From: Candidatus Aminicenantota bacterium
Lineage (GTDB): Bacteria > Acidobacteriota > Aminicenantia > Aminicenantales > Aminicenantaceae
Assembly: GCA_016927475.1 (NCBI GenBank)
Contig: JAFGMO010000047.1
Coordinates: 1 to 64,000, forward strand
DNA: 64,000 nucleotides
Reading direction: 5' to 3'
Within the stretch, counting starts at the first letter, position 1. Every line of letters starts with the position of its first letter. The translations under genes were made by a program, and so were the position numbers. The notes beneath the pieces are model-generated. The model worked only from the letters and a program-made list of their open reading frames with translations, had not been told where the DNA came from and did no database searches. Below, piece after piece: positions 36,133 to 45,307 of this stretch.

Positions 36133-36933
36133 TTATTTTTTCTCTAACAGTACGTCGATTAGATCCATAAGCTCATCCGTCTTGACCGGTTTTGAAAGAA
36201 AACCGTCGGCCATATGGTCCTCAGCAATATTTTTTGCATATTCGGGTTTAGTGAATTCTTCTCCGACGGCACTCACGATGACTACCGGTATCGACATGGT
36301 TTTTTTATCTTTCTTCAACTCCGCACAGGTTGAAAAACCATCCTTGTCCGGCAACATCACATCAAGCAGAATCACATCCGGCGTAAATGTCCGGGCCAGT
36401 TTTAATCCTTCCAAACTGTTTTCCGCTATAAAAACCTCCAACCCTCGAGCCTGAAGAAGTGTCTGCATGGACATAAGAATATCAGGATCATCATCAATAA
36501 CCAGAATGCTTTTTTCTATTTTGTGGGGAGAAGGAGAAGGAATTTTCCGGGAGATTGCAGATTTTATCTTGGATAGAAGTTCGTCTTTTTTCAGGGGCTT
36601 TTCCATGTAGTCGTCGGCCATATGATGTTTGGCGATTTTCCCCATGTAGTTTTTCGCCGACGCGGACTGAAGACTGGTGGCCATAATGACGGGAATAGAC
36701 ACCGTCCGGACATCATCCTTAAGATTGCGGCAAACCGCATAACCGTCCATGTCGGGCAGCATAAGATCAAGAATGATAACATCGGGTTTATCTTGGACAG
36801 CCTTGTCAAATCCCTCCTCCCCTGTACCGGCACCGAAGACACTGTACCCTGATGCGGTCAACATCAACCGTATGCTTTCAAAAAAATCCGGGTCATCATC
36901 GATGACCAAAATATTCTCTCTGTTTTTACTCAT
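36133..36933 (-). CDS. Tandem receiver-domain response regulator (two REC domains, no output domain)
   Basis: A 266-residue protein made of two complete receiver domains. REC1 (about 6-125) has acidic residues IDDDPD, phospho-acceptor D56 and KPLKK. REC2 (about 141-263) has IDDDPD, D191 and KPVKT. Both keep the Asp, Thr/Ser and Lys needed for phosphorylation. A Pro/Ser-rich linker separates them. With no DNA-binding or enzymatic domain it probably relays phosphate or acts by protein contact. No histidine kinase gene is adjacent. Confidence 0.85.
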   Translation of the reverse strand: MSKNRENILVIDDDPDFFESIRLMLTASGYSVFGAGTGEEGFDKAVQDKPDVIILDLMLPDMDGYAVCRNLKDDVRTVSIPVIMATSLQSASAKNYMGKIAKHHMADDYMEKPLKKDELLSKIKSAISRKIPSPSPHKIEKSILVIDDDPDILMSMQTLLQARGLEVFIAENSLEGLKLARTFTPDVILLDVMLPDKDGFSTCAELKKDKKTMSIPVVIVSAVGEEFTKPEYAKNIAEDHMADGFLSKPVKTDELMDLIDVLLEKK

Positions 36934-36991
36934 TTCCTTTACCTTTTTCGTTACCCATTTTCATATAAAGTGAGTGGAACATGTCCTTTTT

Positions 36992-37894
36992 TTATGCCAG
37001 CAACGCGCCGAGGGCGATGGACAGGAACTTGGATTCTTCGGTATCCGCCCGGGAAGTTAAAATACAGGGAACATCTGCCCCGACAACCAGGGCGGCAAGC
37101 CGGGCTCCGGCAAGGATTGTCAGCGACTTAAAAAAAACATTGGCCGTACAGATGTCCGGAAAAATCAGGATATCACAGTCACCTGCCACCGGGCTTTTGA
37201 ATTTTTTGATTTCGGCACTTTTTTTGGAAATGGCCAGATCAATGGCCAGGGGACCATCCACAACGGCACCCTTGATATGAGATCGCCCGGCCAGCTGTTT
37301 CATCAGCTTGCCGTCAATGGTTGAGTCAATCTTTGTACTGGGCTGCTCAACACAGGAAATGATGCCGGCTTTTGGCATGGTAATCCCAAGGGCCTTGGCG
37401 ATTTGAACACAATATTCCAACATAATCAGCTTTTCAGACAAACTGGGGGATACAAGAATGGCAACATCCGAAACAAAAAGAAGCTTGTGGTAGGACGGAA
37501 CCTCGATGACCATTACGTGAGTCAAAATCCCCTGTTCACCGACTAATCCCGACTTTTTATTTAGAATAGCCCTCATGTAATCCGCCGTGCCGATCAGTCC
37601 TTTCATTAACAGGTCCGCTTTACCGCTCACAACCAACTCGACAGCCTTGGGAGCCACTTTGTGGGCATCCGGTTCATGGCAAACGTCAAAAGACGAAGGA
37701 TCGATTTCGTGGTCGCGGGCGACCTTGAGAATTTCCCTTTCATCTCCGACGAGGGTGGCAACAACAATCTTTTCCTTGACTGCTCTGCCGATGGCCTCAA
37801 TAACGGAAGGGGCATTCCCTCCCGCGACAACAAGGCGCTTCTGCGAGTTTTTTACCCGCTCTGCGATCTCTTCCAGAGATCTGATCTTGCTCAT
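36992..37894 (-). CDS. ptb: Phosphate butyryltransferase (phosphotransbutyrylase)
   Basis: A 300-residue enzyme of the Ptb/Pta family, converting butyryl-CoA (often also branched acyl-CoA) and phosphate to acyl phosphate and CoA. Typical stretches: VVAGGNAPSVIEAIGRAV, ADLLMKGLIGTADYMRAIL, VEVPSYHKLLFVSDVAI and VAGDCDILIFPDICTANVFFKS. Normal length. Its ATG overlaps the buk stop by four bases, so the two are translated as a pair. With Buk it makes ATP by substrate-level phosphorylation, or activates butyrate in the reverse direction. Confidence 0.9.
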   Translation of the reverse strand: MSKIRSLEEIAERVKNSQKRLVVAGGNAPSVIEAIGRAVKEKIVVATLVGDEREILKVARDHEIDPSSFDVCHEPDAHKVAPKAVELVVSGKADLLMKGLIGTADYMRAILNKKSGLVGEQGILTHVMVIEVPSYHKLLFVSDVAILVSPSLSEKLIMLEYCVQIAKALGITMPKAGIISCVEQPSTKIDSTIDGKLMKQLAGRSHIKGAVVDGPLAIDLAISKKSAEIKKFKSPVAGDCDILIFPDICTANVFFKSLTILAGARLAALVVGADVPCILTSRADTEESKFLSIALGALLA

Positions 37895-38973
37895 GGTGCG
37901 TACTCCTTACTTTTTTCTTCCCCCTTGAGTACCCTTAATACTCCCAACGCCAACGCTTCCATCTCGTGGCTGCCGGGATAGACCATTATTTCGGCGATAA
38001 AACGGATATGGTCGGTAACAAGCCGGATGAAATCTTGATCGCGGGCTATGCCGCCGGTGAATACGACGGCGTCGACATCTCCCTTGAGGACGGCGGCACA
38101 GGCCCCGATTTCCTTTGAAACCTGGTAGGCCATAGCTTGATAGATAAGTTCCGCTTTTTGGTCGCCGTTTTTGATCATTTCTTTTACTTCCCGTATATCA
38201 CCTGTTCCCAGGTAGGCAGTCAGACCTCCCTGGCTCGATATCTTTTTGTTCATTTCCTCGCGGGAAAGCTTGCCTGAAAGAGCCCACTCCACAAGCGCCC
38301 ATGCCGGCAGCCCCCCGGAACGTGTGGGCGCCATGGGACCGTCGCCGTTAAAGGCATTATTGACATCAATGACCTGTCCTTTCCGGTGAGCCCCGATGCT
38401 GATACCCCCCCCGAGATGGACCACGATCAGGTTCAGATCTTCCAAACGCCGGTCAAGATCTTCGGCGGCCAGCCTGGCCACGGCTTTCTGACTCAAAGCA
38501 TGAAAAATGCTGATCCGGGAAATCTCAGGAATTCCGGATACCCGGGCCGTTTCTTCCATCTCATCCACGGTTACGGGATCGACGATATAGGCTTCCGCCC
38601 CAACCCGGGAAGCAAATTCATGGGCAAAAACCGCTCCCAGATTTGAGGCGTGTTTCCCATAAACACTATTCTTCAAATCTTTGAGCATTTTCCCATTGAC
38701 CCGGTATGTTCCGCCGGAAAGGGGCTTCATAAGTCCTCCTCGGCCGACGAACCCCTGAATCTCTTCCAGCCGGATACCGTTTTTGTCCAGGGTGTTTTCG
38801 ATAAGCTTCCCCCTGAACTTTTGCTGACTCATAATATCCGGAAACTTGGAGAGTTCCCCGTTGGAATGCATGACCTCTTCTTCAAAAAGACTATCCTTAT
38901 CCTTATAAACAGCGATTTTTGTGGATGTAGAACCAGGATTGATGACAAGAATCAGATGTTTTTTTTCACTCAT
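37891..38973 (-). CDS. buk: Butyrate kinase
   Basis: A 360-residue acetate/butyrate-kinase-family enzyme. N-terminal VINPGSTSTKIAVY is the phosphate-1 motif; GFVGRGGLMKPLSGGTYRV is diagnostic for butyrate rather than acetate kinase. VVHLGGGISIGAHRKGQVIDV and VVFTGGIARDQDFI complete the ATPase fold. It precedes ptb in one operon (buk-ptb order). The reaction is acyl phosphate + ADP = acid + ATP. Branched substrates (isobutyrate, isovalerate) are possible and fit with IcmF in this window. Confidence 0.92.
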   Translation of the reverse strand: MSEKKHLILVINPGSTSTKIAVYKDKDSLFEEEVMHSNGELSKFPDIMSQQKFRGKLIENTLDKNGIRLEEIQGFVGRGGLMKPLSGGTYRVNGKMLKDLKNSVYGKHASNLGAVFAHEFASRVGAEAYIVDPVTVDEMEETARVSGIPEISRISIFHALSQKAVARLAAEDLDRRLEDLNLIVVHLGGGISIGAHRKGQVIDVNNAFNGDGPMAPTRSGGLPAWALVEWALSGKLSREEMNKKISSQGGLTAYLGTGDIREVKEMIKNGDQKAELIYQAMAYQVSKEIGACAAVLKGDVDAVVFTGGIARDQDFIRLVTDHIRFIAEIMVYPGSHEMEALALGVLRVLKGEEKSKEYAP

Positions 38974-39352
38974 TTTTTATGATACAGAAAACCTCTCTAT
39001 TGTTATAAGCCAGAATTAATATGGGATCAAATTCGGCGAATCTCAAAAAGAACATCACAAATTTTTTCTTTCTTGAATAGTTTTCCACTATCTGTATATG
39101 AGAATTTGTGGTGTTCCCTGATATCCCTGTGCCCTCAAAAGAAAGGGATAATAATATCCCAGGAAATCAGGTTATTGAGGTTTTCAGAAATCCATTCCTC
39201 GTTTATGTATGATGACGTTAAAACACCACTATAAATACGCGAAAGTATATTATACACCTTTAGATTTAAAAATTTAACATATTATTCTTTTCTTTACCTT
39301 TACCCCCATAAAAAGATAGAATAGGTGCAATGCCGGCCCGAAGATAAGTATC
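38974..39352. other. Intergenic region with a nested inverted repeat
   Basis: A 379-base A+T-rich spacer between divergent buk and the glycine-zipper gene. It contains nested inverted repeats: outer CCTGAT (39117) with ATCAGG (39166), inner ATCCCT (39123) with AGGGAT (39144). Both neighbours' promoters should be here. No riboswitch or gene is recognised. Confidence 0.4.
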
Positions 39353-39898
39353 ATGAACAACTTTAGGAAAACCCTCCCTGCAATAGTCCTTCTCCTTTCG
39401 GTTCCTGTTTTGGTTGTCGCCTCCGATAAAAAAGGAGCGGACATCAAAGTAATAACAACCGAAGGAAGCCAGGCGCGGGGAGAATTGATCGCCATAAAAG
39501 AAAAGGCCATCCTTATCCTGGAACGGGATACGGGCCGGGATAATACTATTGTATTGACGGACATCGACGAAATCGTCATCGTGAAAAAATCAAAGCTGAT
39601 CTTCGGCACGGTTATGGGCACTCTTGCCGGCGGAGTTGTAGGAACGCTTATCGGGGTATTGGTCTCATTCACTCAGGACGAAAACGATAACACAAGCTGG
39701 GAATACGGCAAAAAAGGAGGTCCGATCGGCATGGCCGCAGGCGCTCTGGGAGGAGCCTATCTCGGAGGGCGGGCCGGAAAAGATGAGCGCATAAAATTCA
39801 GCCAACTATCCGCGGAAGAAAAAACAGCTTTTCTTAAAAAACTGAGAAATTTGGCCCGGATGGAAGGTCAAAAAAACATCCTTAAGCAACCTTTATAA
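39353..39898 (+). CDS. Exported glycine-zipper protein of unknown function
   Basis: A 181-residue protein. Signal peptide (cleavage near VVASD); then a small beta-rich domain (IKVITTEGSQARGELIAIKEKAILILER) resembling an Sm-like/SH3-like barrel; then two glycine-zipper hairpins (GTVMGTLAGGVVGTLIGVLV and GGPIGMAAGALGGAYLGGRAG); then a charged helix. Glycine zippers insert into or pack against membranes. Such proteins with an Sm-like N-part occur widely as uncharacterised envelope proteins. No link to neighbours is visible. Confidence 0.65.
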   Translation: MNNFRKTLPAIVLLLSVPVLVVASDKKGADIKVITTEGSQARGELIAIKEKAILILERDTGRDNTIVLTDIDEIVIVKKSKLIFGTVMGTLAGGVVGTLIGVLVSFTQDENDNTSWEYGKKGGPIGMAAGALGGAYLGGRAGKDERIKFSQLSAEEKTAFLKKLRNLARMEGQKNILKQPL

Positions 39899-40055
39899 TT
39901 CATGATCTGACCTGACGTTTTGGCGTCCGACTTAGTCTAATCCTCCGGCCGTATATAACAAAATTTATTCACTATTAATACTTTTACAAAAAGATGAAAT
40001 ATTCCCACATTTATGGTAAAAAGTACTCCTTTAGCCTGAGGTTAAAAAAGAAACA

Positions 40056-41150
40056 GTGATAGGTTTTTCTCCTAAAATGAAGACGACAAAAAAAATCATC
40101 ATCCTCATCGTTCTTATCTATCTTTTTATTCTTTCTATTCAGCTCATGGGGACTTCATTTAAGATGCTGGGAAAAGGATTCGCTGAAAGCCTGATTAGGA
40201 CGACATCCAACCCGATCGTCGGCCTTCTGATCGGTATCTTTGTGACCAGCATCATTCAGAGCTCCTCCACAACCACTTCGATCACCGTCGGCTGTGTCGC
40301 CGGCGGAATTATTGCCCTGCCTGGAGCCATTCCCATTATTATGGGAGCCAACATTGGAACCACCGTTACCAACGCCATCGTATCCATCGGTCATGTCACC
40401 CGAAAACAGGAATTCCAGCGGGCTTTTGCCGCAGGCACGGTGCATGATTTTTTCAATATCCTGGCCGTGATCATTTTTTTTCCGCTTGAAATGACGACGC
40501 ACTTTCTGGAAAAATCAGCAACAGTTTTGTCCAACTCCTTTGTCAATGTAGGTGGAATTACATTTCTGAGCCCTCTCAAGGTCATCACCGCACCCCTTAT
40601 CGAATTTTTCGAAAAATTGATTCCGGTTGCCTGGATCCTTATTATATTATCACTGGCTATTCTGTTTTTCGCCCTAACCCGTATTGTCAAAACAATGCGC
40701 TCTCTAATGCTGTCGAAAATCGAGGTTTTTTTAGACAAGTATCTCTTCAAGAATGACTTGACCGCTTTTATCCTCGCCGCTGTCGCTACAGCCATAATTC
40801 AAAGCAGCTCCATCACCATAGCTCTTATTATCCCCCTGGTAGGAGCCGGAGTCCTGACAGTACGTAGGATTTTTCCCTACACTCTGGGAGCCAACCTCGG
40901 TACGACCGTTACCGCCATGCTGGCCGCTTTCGCCACTTTGAATCCCGCCGCCGTAACCGTGGCCTTCACTCACTTTTTATTCAATATTTTCGGCATTTTC
41001 GTCATCTATCCCTTTAAAAAAATCCCTATCTGGCTGGCGGAAAATTTTGCCAAGGTAACAGCCAAATCTAAAAGAAATACCCTTATTTTTCTGCTCCTTT
41101 ATTTTTTGCTCCATATTTTGCCTCTGGCCTATCTAGTATTGTTGAAATAA
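40056..41150 (+). CDS. Na/Pi-cotransporter family protein (NptA-like)
   Basis: A 364-residue membrane protein with two inverted-repeat halves, each carrying the substrate-binding QSSS motif: SIIQSSSTTTSITVG in the first and AIIQSSSITIALIIP in the second. It also has GANIGTTVTN and GANLGTTVTA. These are hallmarks of the type II sodium/phosphate cotransporter (PF02690) family. About 8-10 hydrophobic segments. I kept the GTG at 40056; ATG 40077 is an alternative. It is followed by a PhoU-like gene on the same strand, as is common. Likely role: sodium-driven phosphate movement. Confidence 0.85.
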   Translation: MIGFSPKMKTTKKIIILIVLIYLFILSIQLMGTSFKMLGKGFAESLIRTTSNPIVGLLIGIFVTSIIQSSSTTTSITVGCVAGGIIALPGAIPIIMGANIGTTVTNAIVSIGHVTRKQEFQRAFAAGTVHDFFNILAVIIFFPLEMTTHFLEKSATVLSNSFVNVGGITFLSPLKVITAPLIEFFEKLIPVAWILIILSLAILFFALTRIVKTMRSLMLSKIEVFLDKYLFKNDLTAFILAAVATAIIQSSSITIALIIPLVGAGVLTVRRIFPYTLGANLGTTVTAMLAAFATLNPAAVTVAFTHFLFNIFGIFVIYPFKKIPIWLAENFAKVTAKSKRNTLIFLLLYFLLHILPLAYLVLLK

Positions 41151-41241
41151 ATTCTAGAAAATGATTATAGCTGGACTTATAATATATGAAGCGGGCATGA
41201 TAGCAATTTTTGCATAAACCGGCTTCAGGAGGTGGTTGAAA

Positions 41242-41922
41242 ATGTTTAAAAAAATCTTCGCTGTCTGGAGAAGGGAGAGTCTGCTCAATCAAGCCCTGGA
41301 ATGCACCGAAAAAATGTTCGAATTGGCGGCTGAAAACTTTAGGCTTGCCATATGCGGCTTAACCGAAAATTTGGACACCAAAAAGGCCAACATCTACATG
41401 ACTGACAGGGAAATCAATGACTGCGAAAAAAGTGTCCGCCGGAAAGTCCTGGAACACCTGACCATCAATCCCAAACAAGACCTAAGTTCCTCCCTCATTC
41501 TCATCACCGTCGTCAAAGACCTGGAAAGGATCGGGGATTATGAAAAAAACATCGTCGAGCTATCCTACCATCATCCAAAAACCCTCCCCCGCAATGTCTA
41601 CACAACGGAACTGATCGAAATTTCCAAATGTTTGACGGATATCCTTATCGACGCCAAACGGATTTTCATGGAAGCCGACCTTGAAAAAGCAAAATCATAC
41701 TATGCTTACTACCGGGAAGTAACACAAAAAACCGACGGAATAACCGAGAAAATACTGGAAGAAAAAAAGATTTCCGTTCGGGAGGCGGTCGTGGCTGCTC
41801 TGTTCTCCCGCTATCTGAAGAGAATATCAGCTCACCTGGCCAACATACTTTCGACGATCATCAATCCTTTTCATTTGGTCGGCTATGGACCGGACCAACA
41901 AAAGGGCGAAGAAATAGAATAG
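41242..41922 (+). CDS. PhoU-like domain protein
   Basis: A 226-residue, all-helical cytosolic protein with the PhoU repeat signatures DREINDCEKSVRRKVLEHL and LITVVKDLERIGDYEKNIVEL (E/D-rich metal-binding R-I-G-D motif), and a matching second half with FSRYLKRISAHLANIL. ATG 41242 has a strong GGAGG 9 bases upstream and is preferred over the TTG at 41236. It is paired with the Na/Pi transporter gene 92 bases upstream, so it most likely modulates that transporter in response to phosphate. Confidence 0.82.
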   Translation: MFKKIFAVWRRESLLNQALECTEKMFELAAENFRLAICGLTENLDTKKANIYMTDREINDCEKSVRRKVLEHLTINPKQDLSSSLILITVVKDLERIGDYEKNIVELSYHHPKTLPRNVYTTELIEISKCLTDILIDAKRIFMEADLEKAKSYYAYYREVTQKTDGITEKILEEKKISVREAVVAALFSRYLKRISAHLANILSTIINPFHLVGYGPDQQKGEEIE

Positions 41923-41932
41923 AGAAAATAAC

Positions 41933-44900
41933 TCAGAGCCTATCAGAACCGCCGGAATAATTCCCCTCATCGAACAATTCCTCAAGAGCCTTTACAACCG
42001 CCTCTTTTTGTTTTTTAAAAACGGACAAACGGTTCTTTTGTTTCTGAACCACTTCAGCCGGTGCCCTGTTGATAAAATGTTCGTTGGATAATTTTTTGGA
42101 ACAGGCATCAATTTCCTTTTCCAGGTTCTGAATTTCCCTTTGAAGACGTTCTTTTTCTTTTACATCATCAACGATGTCATGAACGTAAATACTTAGATCC
42201 CCCACGACCTTGGATGCCGAACCCCGGGGACGGCAGGCGGAAGGATCGATATGAAGCTTATCAATACGTGCCAACCGCTCTATGACATGGGCCCTGGACT
42301 TGAGATCCTCACATCGTTCATGGGAAGGTTTTAGGGTCACGATTATTTTCTCATGAGGTGAAATTCCGTGTGAGGCCCTGAGTTCCCTTACTCCGCATGT
42401 CGCAGCCTGCAGGTCGGCAAATGTTCTCATTAAAAACGGATCATCAAGAGAAGCGACCGGTTGAGGCCAGGAAGCCGTTATCAGCATCGGGGAGATTTTC
42501 TCCTCCTTCGTCAATCCCGGCAGTCCCCTTTCCGGAACCTGCTTGTTTAATTGAAGATAAAGGTATTCGGTGATAAAAGGAACAAAAGGATGCAAAAGCC
42601 GAAGGGTTTGGTCCAAGCAGGCTGCAAGAACCTGGAGGGCCACCCGGGCGGTCTCCGTTCTGGTTTCGGCCAGACGTGGTTTGATAAGCTCCAAATACCA
42701 GTCACAGAGTTCGCCCCACATAAAATCCCTGGCGGCACTCAGGGCGTTTGAAGGATTATAATCCTCTAGGGCCTTGGAGACTTCTCTTATCGTCCGGTTT
42801 AACGCGGATAAAATCCACCGGTCTTCCAGGGTAAGGTTTTTTTGTTTTATGTTCACCTTAGGAACATCGACCAGGTGCCCCAAGGCAAATCGGGCCGTAT
42901 TCCACAATTTATTGCAGAATTTGCTGCCGTCGGCAAAACGCTCGCTGATGAGCTTGGCGGCCGGCGTATCCGGCATCGTTCCAAGAACATCGAACTCGGC
43001 CTTGCAGTCAGAACACAGGTAGGTAAAAACACTGCGGCCGTGCTTGATTGCAGCCAGATCGTTATGAGAACCACATTGTGGACAGATTGCTGTCACGGGA
43101 AGACGAATATCCTGGTTTCCGGTCTGCATGTCGCATAAAATAAAACGCATGGCATCCACACCGTATGTTTCAATGATATCCACGGGATCGATGCCGTTTC
43201 CCTTGGACTTACTCATTCTTTCCCCTTTGCCGTCGAGAATATTAGCGTGAATGAAAACATCGGTAAAGGGAACGTCTCCCATATTGTAAAGCCCGGTGAT
43301 AATCATGCGGGCTACCCACAGGGTGATGATATCCCTTCCGGTTACCAGGCAGGAACCGGGATAAAAATAGGTCAAACAATCCGGCTGGCCGTTTTGAGGC
43401 CCTAAAGGGGCCCCTCCTTCCGTATCAGCCGTGGCCGGATCAGGCCAGCCCAGCGTAGAATGGGGCCAGATAGCCGAGGAGAACCATGTATCCAGGACAT
43501 CCGGATCCTGCATCAATCCTAAAGAATCAAGCAGCGTTTCTAGCTCTTTATCCTCGTTCAGAAGGCAGACATCAATCCAGAAGAGGCCTTCATCAACATC
43601 TTTGAGACGGGATATGTCAAATGAACCATCAACAAGCCGAGACCAACCCGTTTCTTTGTTGACAACACGAATGCCGGCTCCCTTATGGGACATATCCTTC
43701 AAAACCTTCTCAATAATTTTTGCCAGGATATCTTCGAGATCTTTTTTTTCGACCGTCCGGCTCCAAACAGGAATACGATGGCCCCACCAGAGCTGCCGGC
43801 TGATGGGCCAGTCGCGTTTTTCTTCGAGCCAGTCGAGGTAGGTTTTCACGAACCGTTCGGGATGAAAAGAAACCCGACCCTGTCGAACAGCATCGATTGC
43901 GGCTTGAACCAATCCCGAAGACCTGTGTTCCTTTGACGTTCCCCGGCCCATAACCACATCGTCCTCGATATCTCCCATTTTGATGAACCACTGGTCGGAA
44001 AGATAAGGTTCGATCGGCGTTTTTGACCGGTCACTGTGTCCGATCTCGATCTGCCGGTCCTCGATATCCCCCATCAAACCCTGCTCCTTCAGGTCGGAAA
44101 CCACCCTGTTCCGGGCTTCGTAACGATCGAGTCCGGCATAAGGCCCGGCGTTTTCGTTAAGAGTTCCGTCCGGATTGAGGATATTGATGATATCGATCTC
44201 CTGTTTATGGCGGATCCAGACTTCGTAATCGTTCGGATCATGTGCCGGAGTGACCTTGACGCAGCCCGTTCCCATCGACGGTTTGGCCCATTCGTCAAGA
44301 ATCAGGGGAAGGGAACGGTTCAGAAGGGGAAGAAGCACTTTCCTTTTGTCCCTGGCCATATCACGTAAGTGAAGAAGCCCGGAAAGTTTGTCTCTGAGTC
44401 TTGTTTCGATATCCGCTATTTGCGCCTCGATCTGGGCTTTTTCCCGGGCGGGAGCTTTTTTGATGTCCTGTTTCAGCTTTTCCAGATCCTCTTCAAGGGC
44501 TCCTTTGGGATCGGGATGGACGGCTACCGCCGTGTCCCCCAGCATGGTTTCGGGCCGCGTCGTGGCGACGACCACAGTGGCCGGATCGTTCGGACCGGGG
44601 TCAATGACGGGATAGTGGAGATGCCAGAAAAAACCCTGCACAGTCTCATGGTAGACCTCATCATCCGAAATACTTGTCTGAAGAAAGGAATCCCAATTGA
44701 CCAAACGTTTTCCCCGGAAAATCAGGCCGTCCCTGAACATACGGAAAAAAGTGTGCCGGACAGCCCGGGAACAGACGGCATCCATCGTGAACCGCTGTCG
44801 CTCCCAGTCGGCGCTGCAGCCCATCCGCTGCTGCTGCTCTACGATCCGAGCCTGGAACTGGTCCTTCCATTTCCAGATGCGCTCCACCAAACCTTCACGC

Positions 44901-45235
44901 CCCACATTATGCCGGGTCAATCCTTCCAGTTCTTTAAGACGTTTTTCGACAACGGCTTGCGTGGCGATTCCGGCATGATCGGTTCCGGGCATCCAAAGGG
45001 CCACGTCGCCTTTCATCCTGTGCCAGCGGATGAGCATATCCTGCATGACATTATCCATGGCGTGCCCCATATGGAGGGCACCAGTCACATTCGGCAAGGG
45101 CATCATGATGACATAGGATTGCCGCTTGTGGTCTGGGACGGCGTGAAAAGAGCCGCTATCCAGCCATTTAAGGCTTATGTGTTTTTCAAATTCCGCGGGA
45201 CTGTAGGTTTTTCCCAGTTTGTATTGCTTGCTCAC
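41933..45235 (-). CDS. valS: Valine--tRNA ligase (with two insertions)
   Basis: A 1100-residue class I synthetase. HIGH motif as PLPNVTGALHMGH near residue 50, KMSKS as GERMSKSKGN near residue 675, editing-domain TTRPETMLGDTAVAVHP and GTGCVKVTPAHDPNDYEV. The C-terminal coiled-coil arm is also present (KEKERLQREIQNLEKEI). It is longer than the usual 880-950 residues because of two inserts: a charged coiled-coil-like segment in the editing domain (about residues 245-290), and a four-Cys zinc-ribbon-like segment (CPQCG...CSDC, about 715-745) just after the catalytic core. GTG start. Convergent with the phoU-like gene, 10 bases apart. Confidence 0.95.
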   Translation of the reverse strand: MSKQYKLGKTYSPAEFEKHISLKWLDSGSFHAVPDHKRQSYVIMMPLPNVTGALHMGHAMDNVMQDMLIRWHRMKGDVALWMPGTDHAGIATQAVVEKRLKELEGLTRHNVGREGLVERIWKWKDQFQARIVEQQQRMGCSADWERQRFTMDAVCSRAVRHTFFRMFRDGLIFRGKRLVNWDSFLQTSISDDEVYHETVQGFFWHLHYPVIDPGPNDPATVVVATTRPETMLGDTAVAVHPDPKGALEEDLEKLKQDIKKAPAREKAQIEAQIADIETRLRDKLSGLLHLRDMARDKRKVLLPLLNRSLPLILDEWAKPSMGTGCVKVTPAHDPNDYEVWIRHKQEIDIINILNPDGTLNENAGPYAGLDRYEARNRVVSDLKEQGLMGDIEDRQIEIGHSDRSKTPIEPYLSDQWFIKMGDIEDDVVMGRGTSKEHRSSGLVQAAIDAVRQGRVSFHPERFVKTYLDWLEEKRDWPISRQLWWGHRIPVWSRTVEKKDLEDILAKIIEKVLKDMSHKGAGIRVVNKETGWSRLVDGSFDISRLKDVDEGLFWIDVCLLNEDKELETLLDSLGLMQDPDVLDTWFSSAIWPHSTLGWPDPATADTEGGAPLGPQNGQPDCLTYFYPGSCLVTGRDIITLWVARMIITGLYNMGDVPFTDVFIHANILDGKGERMSKSKGNGIDPVDIIETYGVDAMRFILCDMQTGNQDIRLPVTAICPQCGSHNDLAAIKHGRSVFTYLCSDCKAEFDVLGTMPDTPAAKLISERFADGSKFCNKLWNTARFALGHLVDVPKVNIKQKNLTLEDRWILSALNRTIREVSKALEDYNPSNALSAARDFMWGELCDWYLELIKPRLAETRTETARVALQVLAACLDQTLRLLHPFVPFITEYLYLQLNKQVPERGLPGLTKEEKISPMLITASWPQPVASLDDPFLMRTFADLQAATCGVRELRASHGISPHEKIIVTLKPSHERCEDLKSRAHVIERLARIDKLHIDPSACRPRGSASKVVGDLSIYVHDIVDDVKEKERLQREIQNLEKEIDACSKKLSNEHFINRAPAEVVQKQKNRLSVFKKQKEAVVKALEELFDEGNYSGGSDRL

Positions 45236-45307
45236 AACTCAACATTCCTTTCTTCGGCACATATGGGAGTATTATACCAGCTATCGAAAATATTGGAACA
45301 ATAAAGG

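Noticed and set aside
44369-45304. 311-codon plus-strand frame opposite the 5' part of valS
   Set aside because: Antisense shadow: valS is unmistakable on the minus strand, and the shadow frame has no family motifs or ribosome site.
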